Part shown: in pieces, positions 34,015 through 44,653 of the stretch
Position numbering within the stretch: the first letter of the stretch is position 1
How the letters are laid out: each line of letters begins with the position of its first letter
Source: Heterobasidion occidentale
Lineage: Eukaryota; Basidiomycota; Agaricomycetes; Russulales; Bondarzewiaceae
NCBI GenBank assembly: GCA_039111635.1
Contig: JBCAQO010000007.1
Coordinates: 992,001 to 1,056,000, forward strand
Reading direction: 5' to 3'
Length of the DNA: 64,000 bases
Translations under genes and position numbers: made by a program
The notes under the pieces: generated by a model
What the model was told of the DNA's origin: nothing
Seen by the model: only the letters and a program-made list of their open reading frames with translations
Database searches by the model: none

Positions 34015-35393
34015 TCCATCTGTTTCCGGTGCCGTGTCGTTTGTTCCCACTCATATCTTCATACATCACACCATCGTATATAGCAGGCTTTGTATCATCC
34101 ACCCACGTTCATCCTCCTGTCGCCATACTCGCTGTGCTCCATAGGCTTGGTTCATCACTTGTTTCATCGTATCACGACGGTTATATCATTGACGTCTTTT
34201 TACAACTTTGACGACCTCACAGCAGGATCAGGGACGATGATTCTCACCTTTCGGCCAACTTTTGAACACACAAATGCGGTACAATGACACATGAATTGGA
34301 GCGCGCGTAGGATCGTAGGATCGAGCTGGAAGGCAGAAGCATTGCAATTGCATGCCCATATTGTGCACACAAGTGGTCAGAAATGACTGGAAATTTGAAC
34401 CCTACCCTTGCGGACTCTCACCATGTATCTTTCCTTTTATCAGTTTGTTTTTTTGTTCTCCCGTGCACAGAGGGAGAGCGATAATTGCATCATCTTCATT
34501 ACCCTCCAAATTGACGACAGTCGTCATAGTATACCACCCACACCCAGAGTATTCGAATCGTACGGGGTGCATCAAATGTTGCCAACAATTGGCACCACAT
34601 CTTGGTAGATGTATAGCAGTTGTATAGCACGGATTTGGAACAAGCCTGCTGCGGCAATTTCCGCTCTGCATCCCTGGCACTTGGAGCTTGAAGTGAAACT
34701 TGAAAGCTTGAAACTTGAAATATTACCTTAATCCTGCCAGCCTCGCCGAGTCGCCTTGATCGTCTTTTGCTTTTTGAGTCTGCTTGATGCTCTGCTGTAG
34801 GCACTCTGTAGGTCCATGTGTTTCCCCGATCTTCCTGATCTGATTTGCTATGCTTAGCAGTGTAGAACACTGCCGTGGGCCCGTGACTGCACAAGCTTCA
34901 AACACCTCACGGCGAGACAACAGTCGATGCAGAAGTGTGGTTCCTAATATCGTCTTACCCGTTAGCCTGGAAATTTCGCCAAGGTACAAGTTTCTTAGGC
35001 CTCGTACGTCCCCCCTCTGTTGCTGTGCTCGCCATTCTCTGTCGAATCTGAGGCAGACTTGAGATGTGTCATTGATGAACCAGGTTCTCATAATTAACTT
35101 CTATAGCCATCGAAAGGCCTACCTGAGTGTGAGATCAAAAAGATGTTGGTGACTATCATTACGTTTGGTACGCCATCATGATCATGCAATACATCACTGT
35201 CGTTGAGCTAGACTCAGTGACTCACACACTGACAGAAGGCTGGGCAGCCAAAGTTGATATTCATTTCCTCGAAGCGTAGCTGATGTGACCATCTGCGCCC
35301 ATAGGACACATCAACAAATCACCGTTGCTGCATACAGGTGGTTATAAGAGGAAGCTCGGGATCTGGAAACTCTTTCTCTTGCGGACTCCCACC
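34015..35393. other. Intergenic, 1.4 kb
   Basis: No gene is recognised. A 122-codon minus-strand open frame at 34723-35091 has no known motif and I leave it uncalled. A short cluster of CTTGAA repeats lies at 34685-34720. A TTATAAGA element at 35341 sits about 50 bp before the GH76 start. Confidence 0.45.
34685..34720 (+). repeat. Short CTTGAA repeat cluster
   Basis: Four copies of CTTGAA within 36 bp, two of them in the form AAACTTGAAA. Minor low-complexity feature. Confidence 0.5.
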
Positions 35394-37930
35394 ATGAACC
35401 TTCCTCCTCTTTTATTGGGTTTCATTCCATTTATCATGTGTATTTGGGCGCAGGATCTAAATATCCCAGTCACCTGGAGGGTGAGGATCGCCTTGTTTCC
35501 GTGACCGTTTTCTTTTGCTCACATAACCAATTTCCACCACCAGAAGCCCACAATGTCATACTCGCGCTAGGAGAGAATCCAAATCGCGCAGGGCGCCTTG
35601 GATATCACCAACACGTTTCACAACTACACCGCTGGCGAATACAATGGTCTTTTTCTGGCGTCCGTCGTCAATTGCCTGTTTGTTGACCATACTGCTATAG
35701 GCTTCGCGTATTTAGACTCTTGTCATGCCCTCATATCGATGGCGATGCATGACTACATCGCTGGGACTACTGTCTATCAAGACCTAGTCATAGCAGCCCT
35801 TCAGACTGCTTATATTCGCAATCCTCATTTCAATGCTACGTAAGCTCGAGAGTGTTTCTCAAACCGTCTCTATGCATTTATTGATAGCACGACGCTATCA
35901 GACTATCTAATGTGAGTACACCTGCTTCCTTGATTCCAGGTAACTGTAGTCAATGGGGTTTGGCCGCCATCTACGCGTCCCAAGCCTATGACAACTCCCA
36001 GATCCTAACTATTGCGGAAAGTGTCTGGAATGATACAAGCCCATATCAGGTATCTATCGCAGAAGCCAATATAAACCTCACCCTTGCAGGAAGTCCCCCC
36101 AGGGCCACAAAAATCTTCGGTTCGTGTGACAATCGTCAGTGATTCTCCACAAGTACCTGGTACGCTGGGGACACTGAGGTCGCTGATTCGCAACAGACAC
36201 CACGGCAGGAGCTGTATTCTGGGTTAGTCAGCATTTGTGATTCGGCATGATTGTGGCTTTTATAAGTCGAGCATAGGATCCTGTTGATGACTCAACGGCG
36301 GTCTTCGCCCTCGGTATAGGGTCAGTCTTAATCTCATCATATCTGGACGTGCTAGTCAGGAATTTAACACACGAATTTCTTTCAGAGCATTTTTTGTGTC
36401 TGTGAAACATCCTCTCTCTCGATGATATTTTTTTGAACCTCTCTTTCAGGGTTTCAGGTTATCTTGCAAAGATAACTGGAGCCAGTCGGTACCGCGAAGC
36501 CGCCGTTCTATCGGCCCAATTCATCCAAACCAACTTGCTCAATAATGGACTTCCGGTCCAAGCCGTCGACCTTCGCATCTCACAGCCCTCTTGCAGCAAG
36601 ATTAGCACATCTTTCACCTATGATACCGGAACATTTATTGAAGGCTTGAGCGTCCTCGCAAATATCACCGCAGAATCGCAGTGGCACGATTTGTGAGCGT
36701 TGTTCCGTTACAAACCCTCAAGAAAACCCATGATCATCTATCTCAGGATGCTTCAAACTCTCACCACTGCACTCCACACGTCTACTTGGGCTGCGTCTGA
36801 TGGGGTCATTGCCGAAAAGCGTGTGTTCCACTTTGTGTATGGTTCAAATCTGTCGACATTTACGCCGCCTTTCACCCAGCTGTGGACGTGATAGGACAGC
36901 CTGCATACTCAACCCCTTCGAGAACTTTCATGGATGACTTTCCACGTAACTTCTATTATCAGCGGCGTGTCGTTCTCACGCTGGAGCCATCGGTCGATGA
37001 CAGGGCATTTCATCCGAACACTTTATGACCCCTGGAAGCGCAATCAGGCCAACGATACAATACGCAATCTCTTAGAGAGCTACGTGAATGTACAGGCCAG
37101 TCAATTGAACATTTATTAGTATTGCTCCCCTATCTCATCAACTACAGTTCAATGCCCTCCTTGACCTTGCAAAGGACATCAACAACGACACATATGCGTC
37201 GGCATGGCATGGTCCGGCCCCAGGAGGGTTCCAGGTGGCTGGCCAGCTGTCTGCTATGGACGCGCTCAATGTAGCAATAGTGCTAGCTGCTGAGCAGGGA
37301 TTCTTGAGTTGTTACATAGATTATATCCGAAGAACTCACTTTCTATACAGTTCAACCTACATCCCATCAGGACTCAACCTCGGCAGCGCCATACATCGTC
37401 ACTCTTCGCACGTCGGTGCCATCGTTGGCGGAGTCGTGGCAGGCGTAGTAGCTATATCTTCAACAACCGTACTCCTGTTGTGCCTCCGTCGTCGTCGTCG
37501 AACCATCATCCGGCAGAAACTCCAAAACGAGCCACACGACAACATCCGTGCCACAGACTCCAGTGTGGTGGCTCCCTATATTGTCTCTGCACTCGACACG
37601 GACATCAGCAGGCTCGGCTTCACTCCCAAGTCCAGACATCCGGTGGATGACTCGCGCGACTTGCAGCATGCAAACGATAGGCCATCAGGCCTGCATCAAG
37701 CGCCTGCCTCGGATTCCAGCCCCCATGCGACGGCTGATGAGCAAGAGCCAAGGCCCAACCCTCTACGCGAGAGCCTGCCCCTGCCACTGCTGCCCGATGC
37801 GCGTCACCTGCAAGGCTATGCGGGCCTCTCCACTCCGCAGCTGGTTCAAATTCTCCATGCGAGACTGCAGACCGGTGACAACGCTGAGCAGCTGGCTCAG
37901 ATCGAGAACCCTCCCAGATACGAAGACTGA
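35394..37930 (+). CDS. GH76 mannanase-like protein with membrane anchor and PY tail
   Basis: Glycoside hydrolase family 76 (alpha-1,6-mannanase, the family of fungal wall proteins Dfg5/Dcw1). The ATG at 35394 opens a signal peptide (MNLPPLLLGFIPFIMCIWA). After an intron ending at the CTAG near 35570 the text is ERIQIAQGALDITNTFHNYT, then ALISMAMHDYIAGTTVYQDL, QWGLAAIYASQAYDN, TTAGAVFWDPVDDST, VSGYLAKITGASRYREAAVL, SFTYDTGTFIEGLSVLANIT, HFIRTLYDPWKRNQ, LLESYVNVQ, FNALLDLAKDINND and SAWHGPAPGGFQVAGQLSAM. A transmembrane helix (VGAIVGGVVAGVVAISSTTV plus LLLCL) follows, stopped by RRRRR, and a cytoplasmic tail of about 150 residues ends ENPPRYED. Dfg5-type enzymes normally use a GPI anchor, so the helix and tail are notable. 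The acidic residues expected just before WGLAA are not obvious (see findings). Confidence 0.82.
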
Positions 37931-38713
37931 GGATCACTGGACGATGCTTTCGACGTTCGTATACTTGTGAACCTTACACAGTTCGCAGTACCACAAAACC
38001 TTGCTACTCTCCTTCCTCAAAATTGGGACTTTTATCATATGGGACTCATCCATTTTTGTTAGCCATTCTTGTCTAGGGTGCATCCGAGCGCACACAAAGC
38101 CCCAGGTTTCTTACATGGTTTTACATTCACCGGCCTTACGCGCCCATGCACACGCAGACGTCGAACGTACGTACGTAGGGTACAGTAGCACTAGATGTAC
38201 ATGTACAATCGCTCGCACTGAGCATCTAAGCTGCCGACCAGACGTCAAAAACACGGCGCCCCCAGGATAGTAAGAAAAGAAATACTGAACGAAGGGCCGT
38301 GCCCCCCGCAGCGTCCGTCGCAACTTGCAAAGCACACGCGCGAAGGCAGCACAAGCCCGCGCCGGCAAAAGAAAAGGAGCGGCGGGCGGGACCAGAGGTC
38401 GCTGTGGTTAAGAAATCTCTGGGCGCGAGGCCAGGCGGGCTGCGATGGGTCAGTCGACGTCGACGTGGCAGGTGCGGATCGTGATATATAGGTCGTAAAC
38501 AAAGTGACGCATGAAAACAGAGGGAGAAAGAGAAGAGAACAAACACAGAAAGAGAGTTAAAGAGATATGATGTGAAGGACGCGATATATAAGCGAAACGG
38601 ACGGCAAGCCATCGGGAAGGACAATCCAGATGAAAGCGTGAAACGGCAAAAGGGCAACGAAGGGAGCACGATAGGGTCAAGGACAAGTCCGGGTGGAAAG
38701 GTATAAGAGACAT
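37931..38713. other. Intergenic between convergent genes
   Basis: The 3' flanks of GH76 and CLA4 meet here. Two perfect 12-bp palindromes lie at 38165-38176 and 38196-38207. No gene is recognised. Confidence 0.5.
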
Positions 38714-41700
38714 TCATGACGATTGCTTTGTCGTCCTGAATCGCAAGAGAGGTGCCAGTCCCGATAGTTGACACGTTTTCTTGAGGAAGTCATGCTATAT
38801 CGTCCCTATCAAAATAAGGTACAAGGGTCTCGAAAGAGCAGACGCACCTCAAGCAACTCGTTGGCCGTCGCCCGACTCTTGACGTCCACGCAGAGACAAA
38901 CGCTGAGGAACGACTTGAGCTCCCGCGATAGCGCGTCCGGCTTCTTCAGCGTCGGCGTCCCGTTCGTTGCGATGAGGTAGAGCGCCTTGAGCGGCTCCTC
39001 GTCGAGGTACGGCGGCTCCTGCTCAATCATCTCGATAGCCATGATACCCAGGGACCAGATATCGACCTTGGCGCCGTATTCCTTCTGCTTGACCACCTCT
39101 GGAGCCATCCAGTACGGCGTGCCTACCATGGTTGCGCGCTTCGATTTCTGGTCCGTCAGCTTGGCACAGAACCCGAAGTCAGCTGCGAAGCAAGAGGCAC
39201 GGATCGGTCAGCCTCTTTCGGGATAACAGAAATAGGGGGAGTATAGATAGCAAAGGGGCATACTGATTTTCACGCGGCCTTGCGCGTCAAGGAGAACGTT
39301 ATCGGATTTAATGTCACGGTGGATGATGTGTTGGCTATGCAGATGACCGAGCCCTTTGCATGTCTACGGAGGAAGCCAATCCAGACGAGGGCTGCTCAGT
39401 TTCCAACGCAACAAACTATGCGGGCGCGCATATAAACACGCACCTCCAAGGATATGCATGCAATCTGATCTTCCTCCAGGTTGTTGTTCTCGATGATGTC
39501 CGTGAGCGCACCACCCTCCATAAACTCCATGACGACCCAGAGCTCGTTATTCTTCACAAGGTACGAGTTCAAGAAGTTGACGATGTTCGGATGCTGCGAC
39601 TCTTTCATGACGAGAATCTCGTTCACGATGAGCTCCTTGCGCGGCTGGTTCGACAGATCCATCTCTTTGATTGCGACCTTCTTCCCTGTCGCGAGCGTCT
39701 TGGCGACGTACACATGTCCCGAGGCGCTGCACATCAGATCCAAACGCGTCAGCCCACGGCACCCAACAGCCCCAGAACAGACATCTTCCCCGATCATATC
39801 ACGCAGAAAAGAGACCACTCACCCTTGACCAATCTTCTTGATCTTGCTGTAAATCAGCTTAGGGTCGCTGTCGTCCACCACGCTCCGCAGCTTTTCCATG
39901 ATCTGCACCTCCGTCATCGTACTAATCCGCTTCTCCGTTCTCCGGTTCCTTCGCCTTGGGCTTCTCCAGGGCAGCCGCGGCAGCCGCGACGCCCCCTCTG
40001 TCGTCCTCAGCGGCGGTGACGGTGACGGGCGGCACCGCATGCGCGGGCATGCGCGGGCGCTTTTCTTTTCGGCTGCAATGGCTTCACGGGCGGCGGGCCG
40101 GCCGTAGCGCCGGGCGCGGGACGTGCCGCAGGGTCCGAGTTGGCAGGTGCGGACTTGGCGGGGCCCAGGGCGGGGCGGGGGCTGCTCACGAGCGAGGCTC
40201 CCGCTCTCGGTCACGATCGCGGTCTCGCTCCCGCTCCCGCTCCCGTTCGCGCTGCTCGCGCTCGCGGCCGGCCTGCAGCGACTCCTTGCGCATGGGGACC
40301 TGCTCGCTGCTGAGGCCCGGTGGCTTGCCCAGCGCGCCATCGGGGCCGGGTGCCTTTGCGCGCGCGCGCAGGTCCGCGGAGGAGGGCGTGTGGTCTGGGA
40401 GGGGTGGCTTGCCGCCTGCGGTGCCTGGTGCAGGGGGCGCGGGGCGGTTCGCGGTGAGCAGGGGGCGCGGCGGGGCGGGGCGAGAGGGCGTGAGGGAGCC
40501 GAGCGTGTTTCCTGCGAGTGGGCGGGATGGGGCGTTGGTGTATGTTGGGGTCGACGGAGGCGGAGTAGGGGTTGTACGAACCGTTCACGAGCTCTGCAGC
40601 GCGCTGGGCGGCGAGTGCAGTGGAAGAGAGGGTGGTTCCGCCCGAGTCGGATCCGTTGACGCCTGTAGGAGAGAGCCTTACCGCATGAGTGGGGGGTTAT
40701 CGACGGGAACGAAAGGAGAAGCCTTGCCTAGTCCTGCGCCACCGAGGCCAGTGCCGGCGTTGAAGCGAGCTGTGGAGTTGATAATATTTGTGATGAGCTT
40801 GATTGGCAGCTGTAGAATGCAGGGCGAACGTACGCGTGCCGTTGCCCGCTCCGGCTATCCGCGTCGCGGGGGAAAGGCCCATCTCCTCCATCTCCCGCTT
40901 CTGGTGGTCAGTGTAGAACTCGAGCACGTCGAGCACGGCCTGCGGGTCGCGCTGGTAGTCTTCGCGCGTGATGGCAGATTTTGTCAGCAGCTTGCTCCAC
41001 TGGTCCGGCATGCCCTGCGCAAAGGTGGGTCAACCGAGGTGTGAACACTTTTGTTGTAGTAGCTGAGTTCGGGACACGCACCGTGAACGCGCCAGAGACG
41101 GGGTCAAAGCCTACGTGGACTTTATGAACAAAGTTAGTCGGGTTGCTGACCCCACTCAGCGGGCTGCGTGAGTAGATATCGTCCTGCCACCCATAGAGCT
41201 CCTCATCTCCCTTCAGCGCCAAGTAGTACCGCTTGTCCTTCGTCTCGAGCAGCAAGCAGTATGGCTTCAGATCTGTCCGTTCGATGTTGGAGAGGTCACG
41301 TAATTGTATGGTGTTTTGAGGTGGGGATGACTATTGTGAGAGGGATCAGCGACATGGCGACATCGCAACTTCACGACGACAGAGCGAAAGTCATATTCGA
41401 AGGGAGTGACCAAGTGACTGCGGCTGACATGGACGGCGATCACGAAGCCCGTTTGCAAGGGAAGCCCAAGGATGGGCCACGACGGAAGGAAATGGCAGGG
41501 AGGAGGGGACGCACCTCGTTCTTATGAATGGCCAAGCTCTGCTCCTTCAAGACCAAGAATTTCTCCCTCCAGAGCCAGCTGGCGAATGCATCTTCCTTGA
41601 AACCAACAGTGCCACTACGGATGATAGAGGAGTTTGAGATGCTGTCTGAGTTGCGGTTGGGGAAACCGCCGATGCCTGAGGAGCCGCCGATGCCCGAGTA

Positions 41701-41865
41701 GGCAGTGGTATAGGACGAGCCGGTCATGACGGAGGGGGTGAGAGTGTAGCTGCTGGTTGTGGAGTAGTTGGAGACACCGCTGCTCGTCGAGCCCTGGCGC
41801 ATGGGGGCTTGGGGCGCCGGCCTTGAGGGGGTGAGGGAGGCGGCGGAGACCTGATTGTAGGCCAT
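38714..41865 (-). CDS. CLA4: p21-activated kinase CLA4 (PH-CRIB-kinase)
   Basis: A PAK/STE20 kinase acting under Cdc42/Rac in polarity, budding and septation. The ATG at 41865 ([16 protein letters not shown]) precedes a Ser-rich stretch, then a PH domain ([40 protein letters not shown]), which marks CLA4 among PAKs. The CRIB/PBD motif follows ([20 protein letters not shown]), then [20 protein letters not shown]. After a long GC-rich Pro/Ala and Arg-Glu linker comes the kinase domain: [62 protein letters not shown] (HRDIKSDN signature), [13 protein letters not shown] [28 protein letters not shown] and [12 protein letters not shown] before the stop at 38714. The linker (39930-40600) changes frame at least three times, most simply explained by base-calling errors. 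Confidence 0.9.
40195..40270 (-). repeat. Arg-Glu / Arg-Asp low-complexity coding repeat in CLA4
   Basis: Alternating gctcccgctcccg-type hexamers encode a run of RERERE and DRDRD on the minus strand. Such tracts are prone to length change and to sequencing error. Confidence 0.75.
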
Positions 41866-42651
41866 TGCTCGAGGGGTATTCGGGCTACTGTCGGAGAAGA
41901 CGGGCTGATTGCGTACGAGAACTCAAGCCGTCGTGCTCGCTACGGTCGCCAGGAAAGAGCCGAAGCGCGATCGAAACTGATGAGGACGATGGCGTGCAGG
42001 CGGGCACTGTGTGTTGCGAGGAGTAGGAGAGAGGGACGAGAGGTGCCGTCGTCGTCTGCGTCGCCGTCGCCGGGGTCGTAGTGAAGGGGATGAAGGGATT
42101 AAGACTTGGAGTGAGAGAGCAAGCTCGTGGCGCGAACGAGCGTGAGCGTGCTCAGACGGCCCTGGCTTTGTTTGCAATCCTCGCAATCGGATCTATCCGC
42201 CTCCTCTTGTCCACCATCCCGTCCCATTTCTTTCTCTTCTTCTCTGTAATTTACTGCTGATTGCGCTCGCAAATTTATGTCCCATCTGAAACACACAGGC
42301 CGCCCCCAATTGGTCCAACACTGTTCGCTTGATCATCAAGAACGCCGCTCGGTATGGCAGCCGGTTCACGCTCATGGGATCATACGCGCGATCGTGGCAC
42401 TGAGATTGCACCGCAAACTTATCTCACACACCCTGCATGCAGTAATCTCAACCCTCAGGTCAGACTGGGCCCCGATCGCCAATTCTAAGGCGAGGCGGCA
42501 CAATGCCCCTGCGCAACAGGGTCGTTCATATGAAGCAAAGCGAACGTGTGGAAGAGATGTCAATGTGATTAGCAGGAACATAGACGTACAACGAAGCAGA
42601 GCGTGCGTAGGACAATGTGCACGGGTGAAATGGGAGGAAGAGGGGAGGGTG
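41866..42651. other. Intergenic between CLA4 start and RSM19 end
   Basis: 786 bp with CLA4's promoter and leader and the 3' flank of RSM19, both minus strand. No gene is supported. Confidence 0.5.
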
Positions 42652-43116
42652 CTACTTGTTCTTCGTCGCTCTGGAAGTAAACGTATCAGCGTCGTATTCG
42701 CCCGTCCCCACTCCATGGAACGGGGACTCACTTATACACGAAGCGTTTCCGCGTATGCGAAAATTCGCCTAGCTTATGACCCACCATGTCTTGCGTGACG
42801 GTGACCGGTACGTAGTCCTTGCCGTTGTGGACCATGAATCGAAGCCTGAGCACCACAACATGAGCACAGCTAGGGCTTCCAGGCACACAGACCGATTCAG
42901 GAGGCGTACCCTACAAAGTGAGGCAGGATCGTGCACGACCGCGCCTGCGTCTTTATAGCGACATTGTTCGTCAACGCCTCGCGGATATTCGGAAACGAGA
43001 CGAAGAAAGGCCCTGCATGACGCGCAATCAGCCCTAATGTCATCGTGCACATCGGACACACATGACGTACCCTTCCACGCAGACCTGCCTGAACGTACGA
43101 TGAGTGAAGGATGCAT
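42652..43116 (-). CDS. RSM19: Mitochondrial ribosomal protein uS19m
   Basis: Small-subunit mitoribosomal protein S19. The ATG at 43116 begins [16 protein letters not shown]; exon 2 gives [20 protein letters not shown] followed by [15 protein letters not shown]; exon 3 gives [20 protein letters not shown] and [19 protein letters not shown] last short exon completes the end as ATKNK with TAG at 42652-42654. RSxWKGPFF, TRxSxxLP-like RSCTILP and HKLGEF..TR are the core S19 signatures. About 92 residues, normal for the family. Three short introns; the last is needed to reach the typical TKNK ending. Head-to-head with the small membrane protein gene at 43415. Confidence 0.9.
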
Positions 43117-43414
43117 TGGAGCGCCAAACCGACGAGCAGAAAGTCCAAGGCCAAGCCTGTGCGTCGCGTGACACGTGGGAAATCTCCGATTCCGCTTTTT
43201 CGATCGATCTAATCTTATCTCCCTAGTCTATTTCTGCCTTCTCTACTGAGCCTCCAGCCCCTCCAGCCCCACTGCTCCGGGGTGACGAGGGAAATTTTGT
43301 GCGTTCGAACCATCGCCACCACGTCTGCCGTTAACGTAGCAGAGCGATACTCACCGCCTACAATCTCTTCTGTACTTGATCTCACTTCGGAGCCGTCGGG
43401 CCATCGTTCCGGCA
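43117..43414. promoter_or_regulatory. Likely bidirectional promoter, RSM19 / small membrane protein
   Basis: 298 bp between two divergent ATGs. No clear TATA box is seen. Confidence 0.4.
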
Positions 43415-44054
43415 ATGGACGAGACAAACATTCTCCCGTCTGCGACCTTGGACGGAGCATCTATTCCGAGTTCGACACTATCTGCTGATGTTGACCCATC
43501 CAAGCTCTCGAAGGTATGTTATGGTCATTAGTGGTAAATTTATGAACAATCTCTGACGCAACCTGTGGTGCGATGTATATTGCGATGGCTTTCCATTGCG
43601 TAGACTGTCCTCGACTACATATTCGCAGTCGCAGCCGTAACGCTCATCGCGTTCCTCTCCGGCTTGCGGTAATCTCCTTCTCCCTCATATCGCCTGAGTA
43701 TCGACTAAGCCCTCCTCTTGGCCCGTCCAATATATTGGCCCATGTCTCAGATATGCATACCTCCGCCGCCGCTCCCTCCCCCTCCGATTCTTCTTCCGCA
43801 GGTCCACCCACCGCGCAAAACACCCTCCGCCTTCCACCACAACCCCATCCTCCTTATCCAGATTCAGCTCTCTGCCTGCACTCCCTGCACAAGCGTATCT
43901 ATGCTCGCGTGCCCGCGCAACGGACATTGCCATGCGTGAACAGGGCGGGGCGGGGGACTCTGGCAGCCTGAGCGAAGAAAAGGAAGAGCTTCCCGCGTAC
44001 GAGGACACTAGAGTCGGCCGCCCCGCCGGGGTACGTCGATGTCGGGCTGCATGA
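43415..44054 (+). CDS. Small single-pass membrane protein, unknown
   Basis: Three exons: ATG 43415 with MDETNILPSATLDGASIPSS, then a hydrophobic helix TVLDYIFAVAAVTLIAFLSG, then a basic stop-transfer stretch RYAYLRRRSLPLRFFFRRS and a Ser/Pro-rich tail with EEKEELPAYEDT. The stop in this frame is at 44052-44054. A better-looking ending lies one base out of frame (AAPPGYVDVGLHDLHASIGA and more, to about 44125), so an indel or further splice near 44020 is possible. Type I or III topology with the tail in the cytosol is inferred from the Arg-rich flank. LPAY resembles a ubiquitin-ligase PY motif. No family is recognised. Confidence 0.6.
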
Positions 44055-44653
44055 TCTGCACGCGAGCATAGGGGCCGTCAGTTTGGCACCGCCGCCGCGT
44101 CCGCGCCCGGGTGCTTCTATAGCATAGCAGAAGAAAATGCATGACACGTGATCAGTTGTGACAGTATATACACGAGGCGAGTATACCGGCTTGCTCTTTG
44201 ATGGCGTTGACCTTGGCTAACTTGAATCTGCAGCGATAATTTACGAGCGATCATGCGGCCTATGGCGATACCCATCTAATGTAAGGCTTCAAATGTTGTT
44301 ACAATACCAACCCATGTATCGCTAGGTCTTTCGACGCGATTGATGGCGCACAATTCACCGCTACTTAGTTGTGGAAAGCCCCCTGTCATCACTCGCTTGC
44401 TATGTATGACCATGGTCCCTTGATGACTATTTTGTGTTCATATACCAGTCGGCACTCTCGATAACGATGCAAGATACATTGACGCTGAGACCTCTATTTA
44501 ACGAACACGGCCGGTACAATAGATCAAGGCTACGGCTTCAAGCCCTAAGGACGACAACGACGATAACACGACAATGGCAATACGATGACAACAGCACGAG
44601 AAGACACAACCACAACAAGGACGACGAAACGATAGCAATTGAAAATACCGGGC
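44055..44653. other. Intergenic between convergent genes
   Basis: 599 bp; no gene recognised. Confidence 0.45.

Noticed and set aside
34723..35091. 122-codon minus-strand frame
   Set aside because: Composition is unremarkable and no family is recognised; too little support for a gene.
35560..35590. Apparent TAG stop in GH76 near 35571
   Set aside because: It is the splice acceptor CTAG: joining AGG at about 35480 to GAGAGAATCCAA gives an open, family-like frame, so it is not a lesion.
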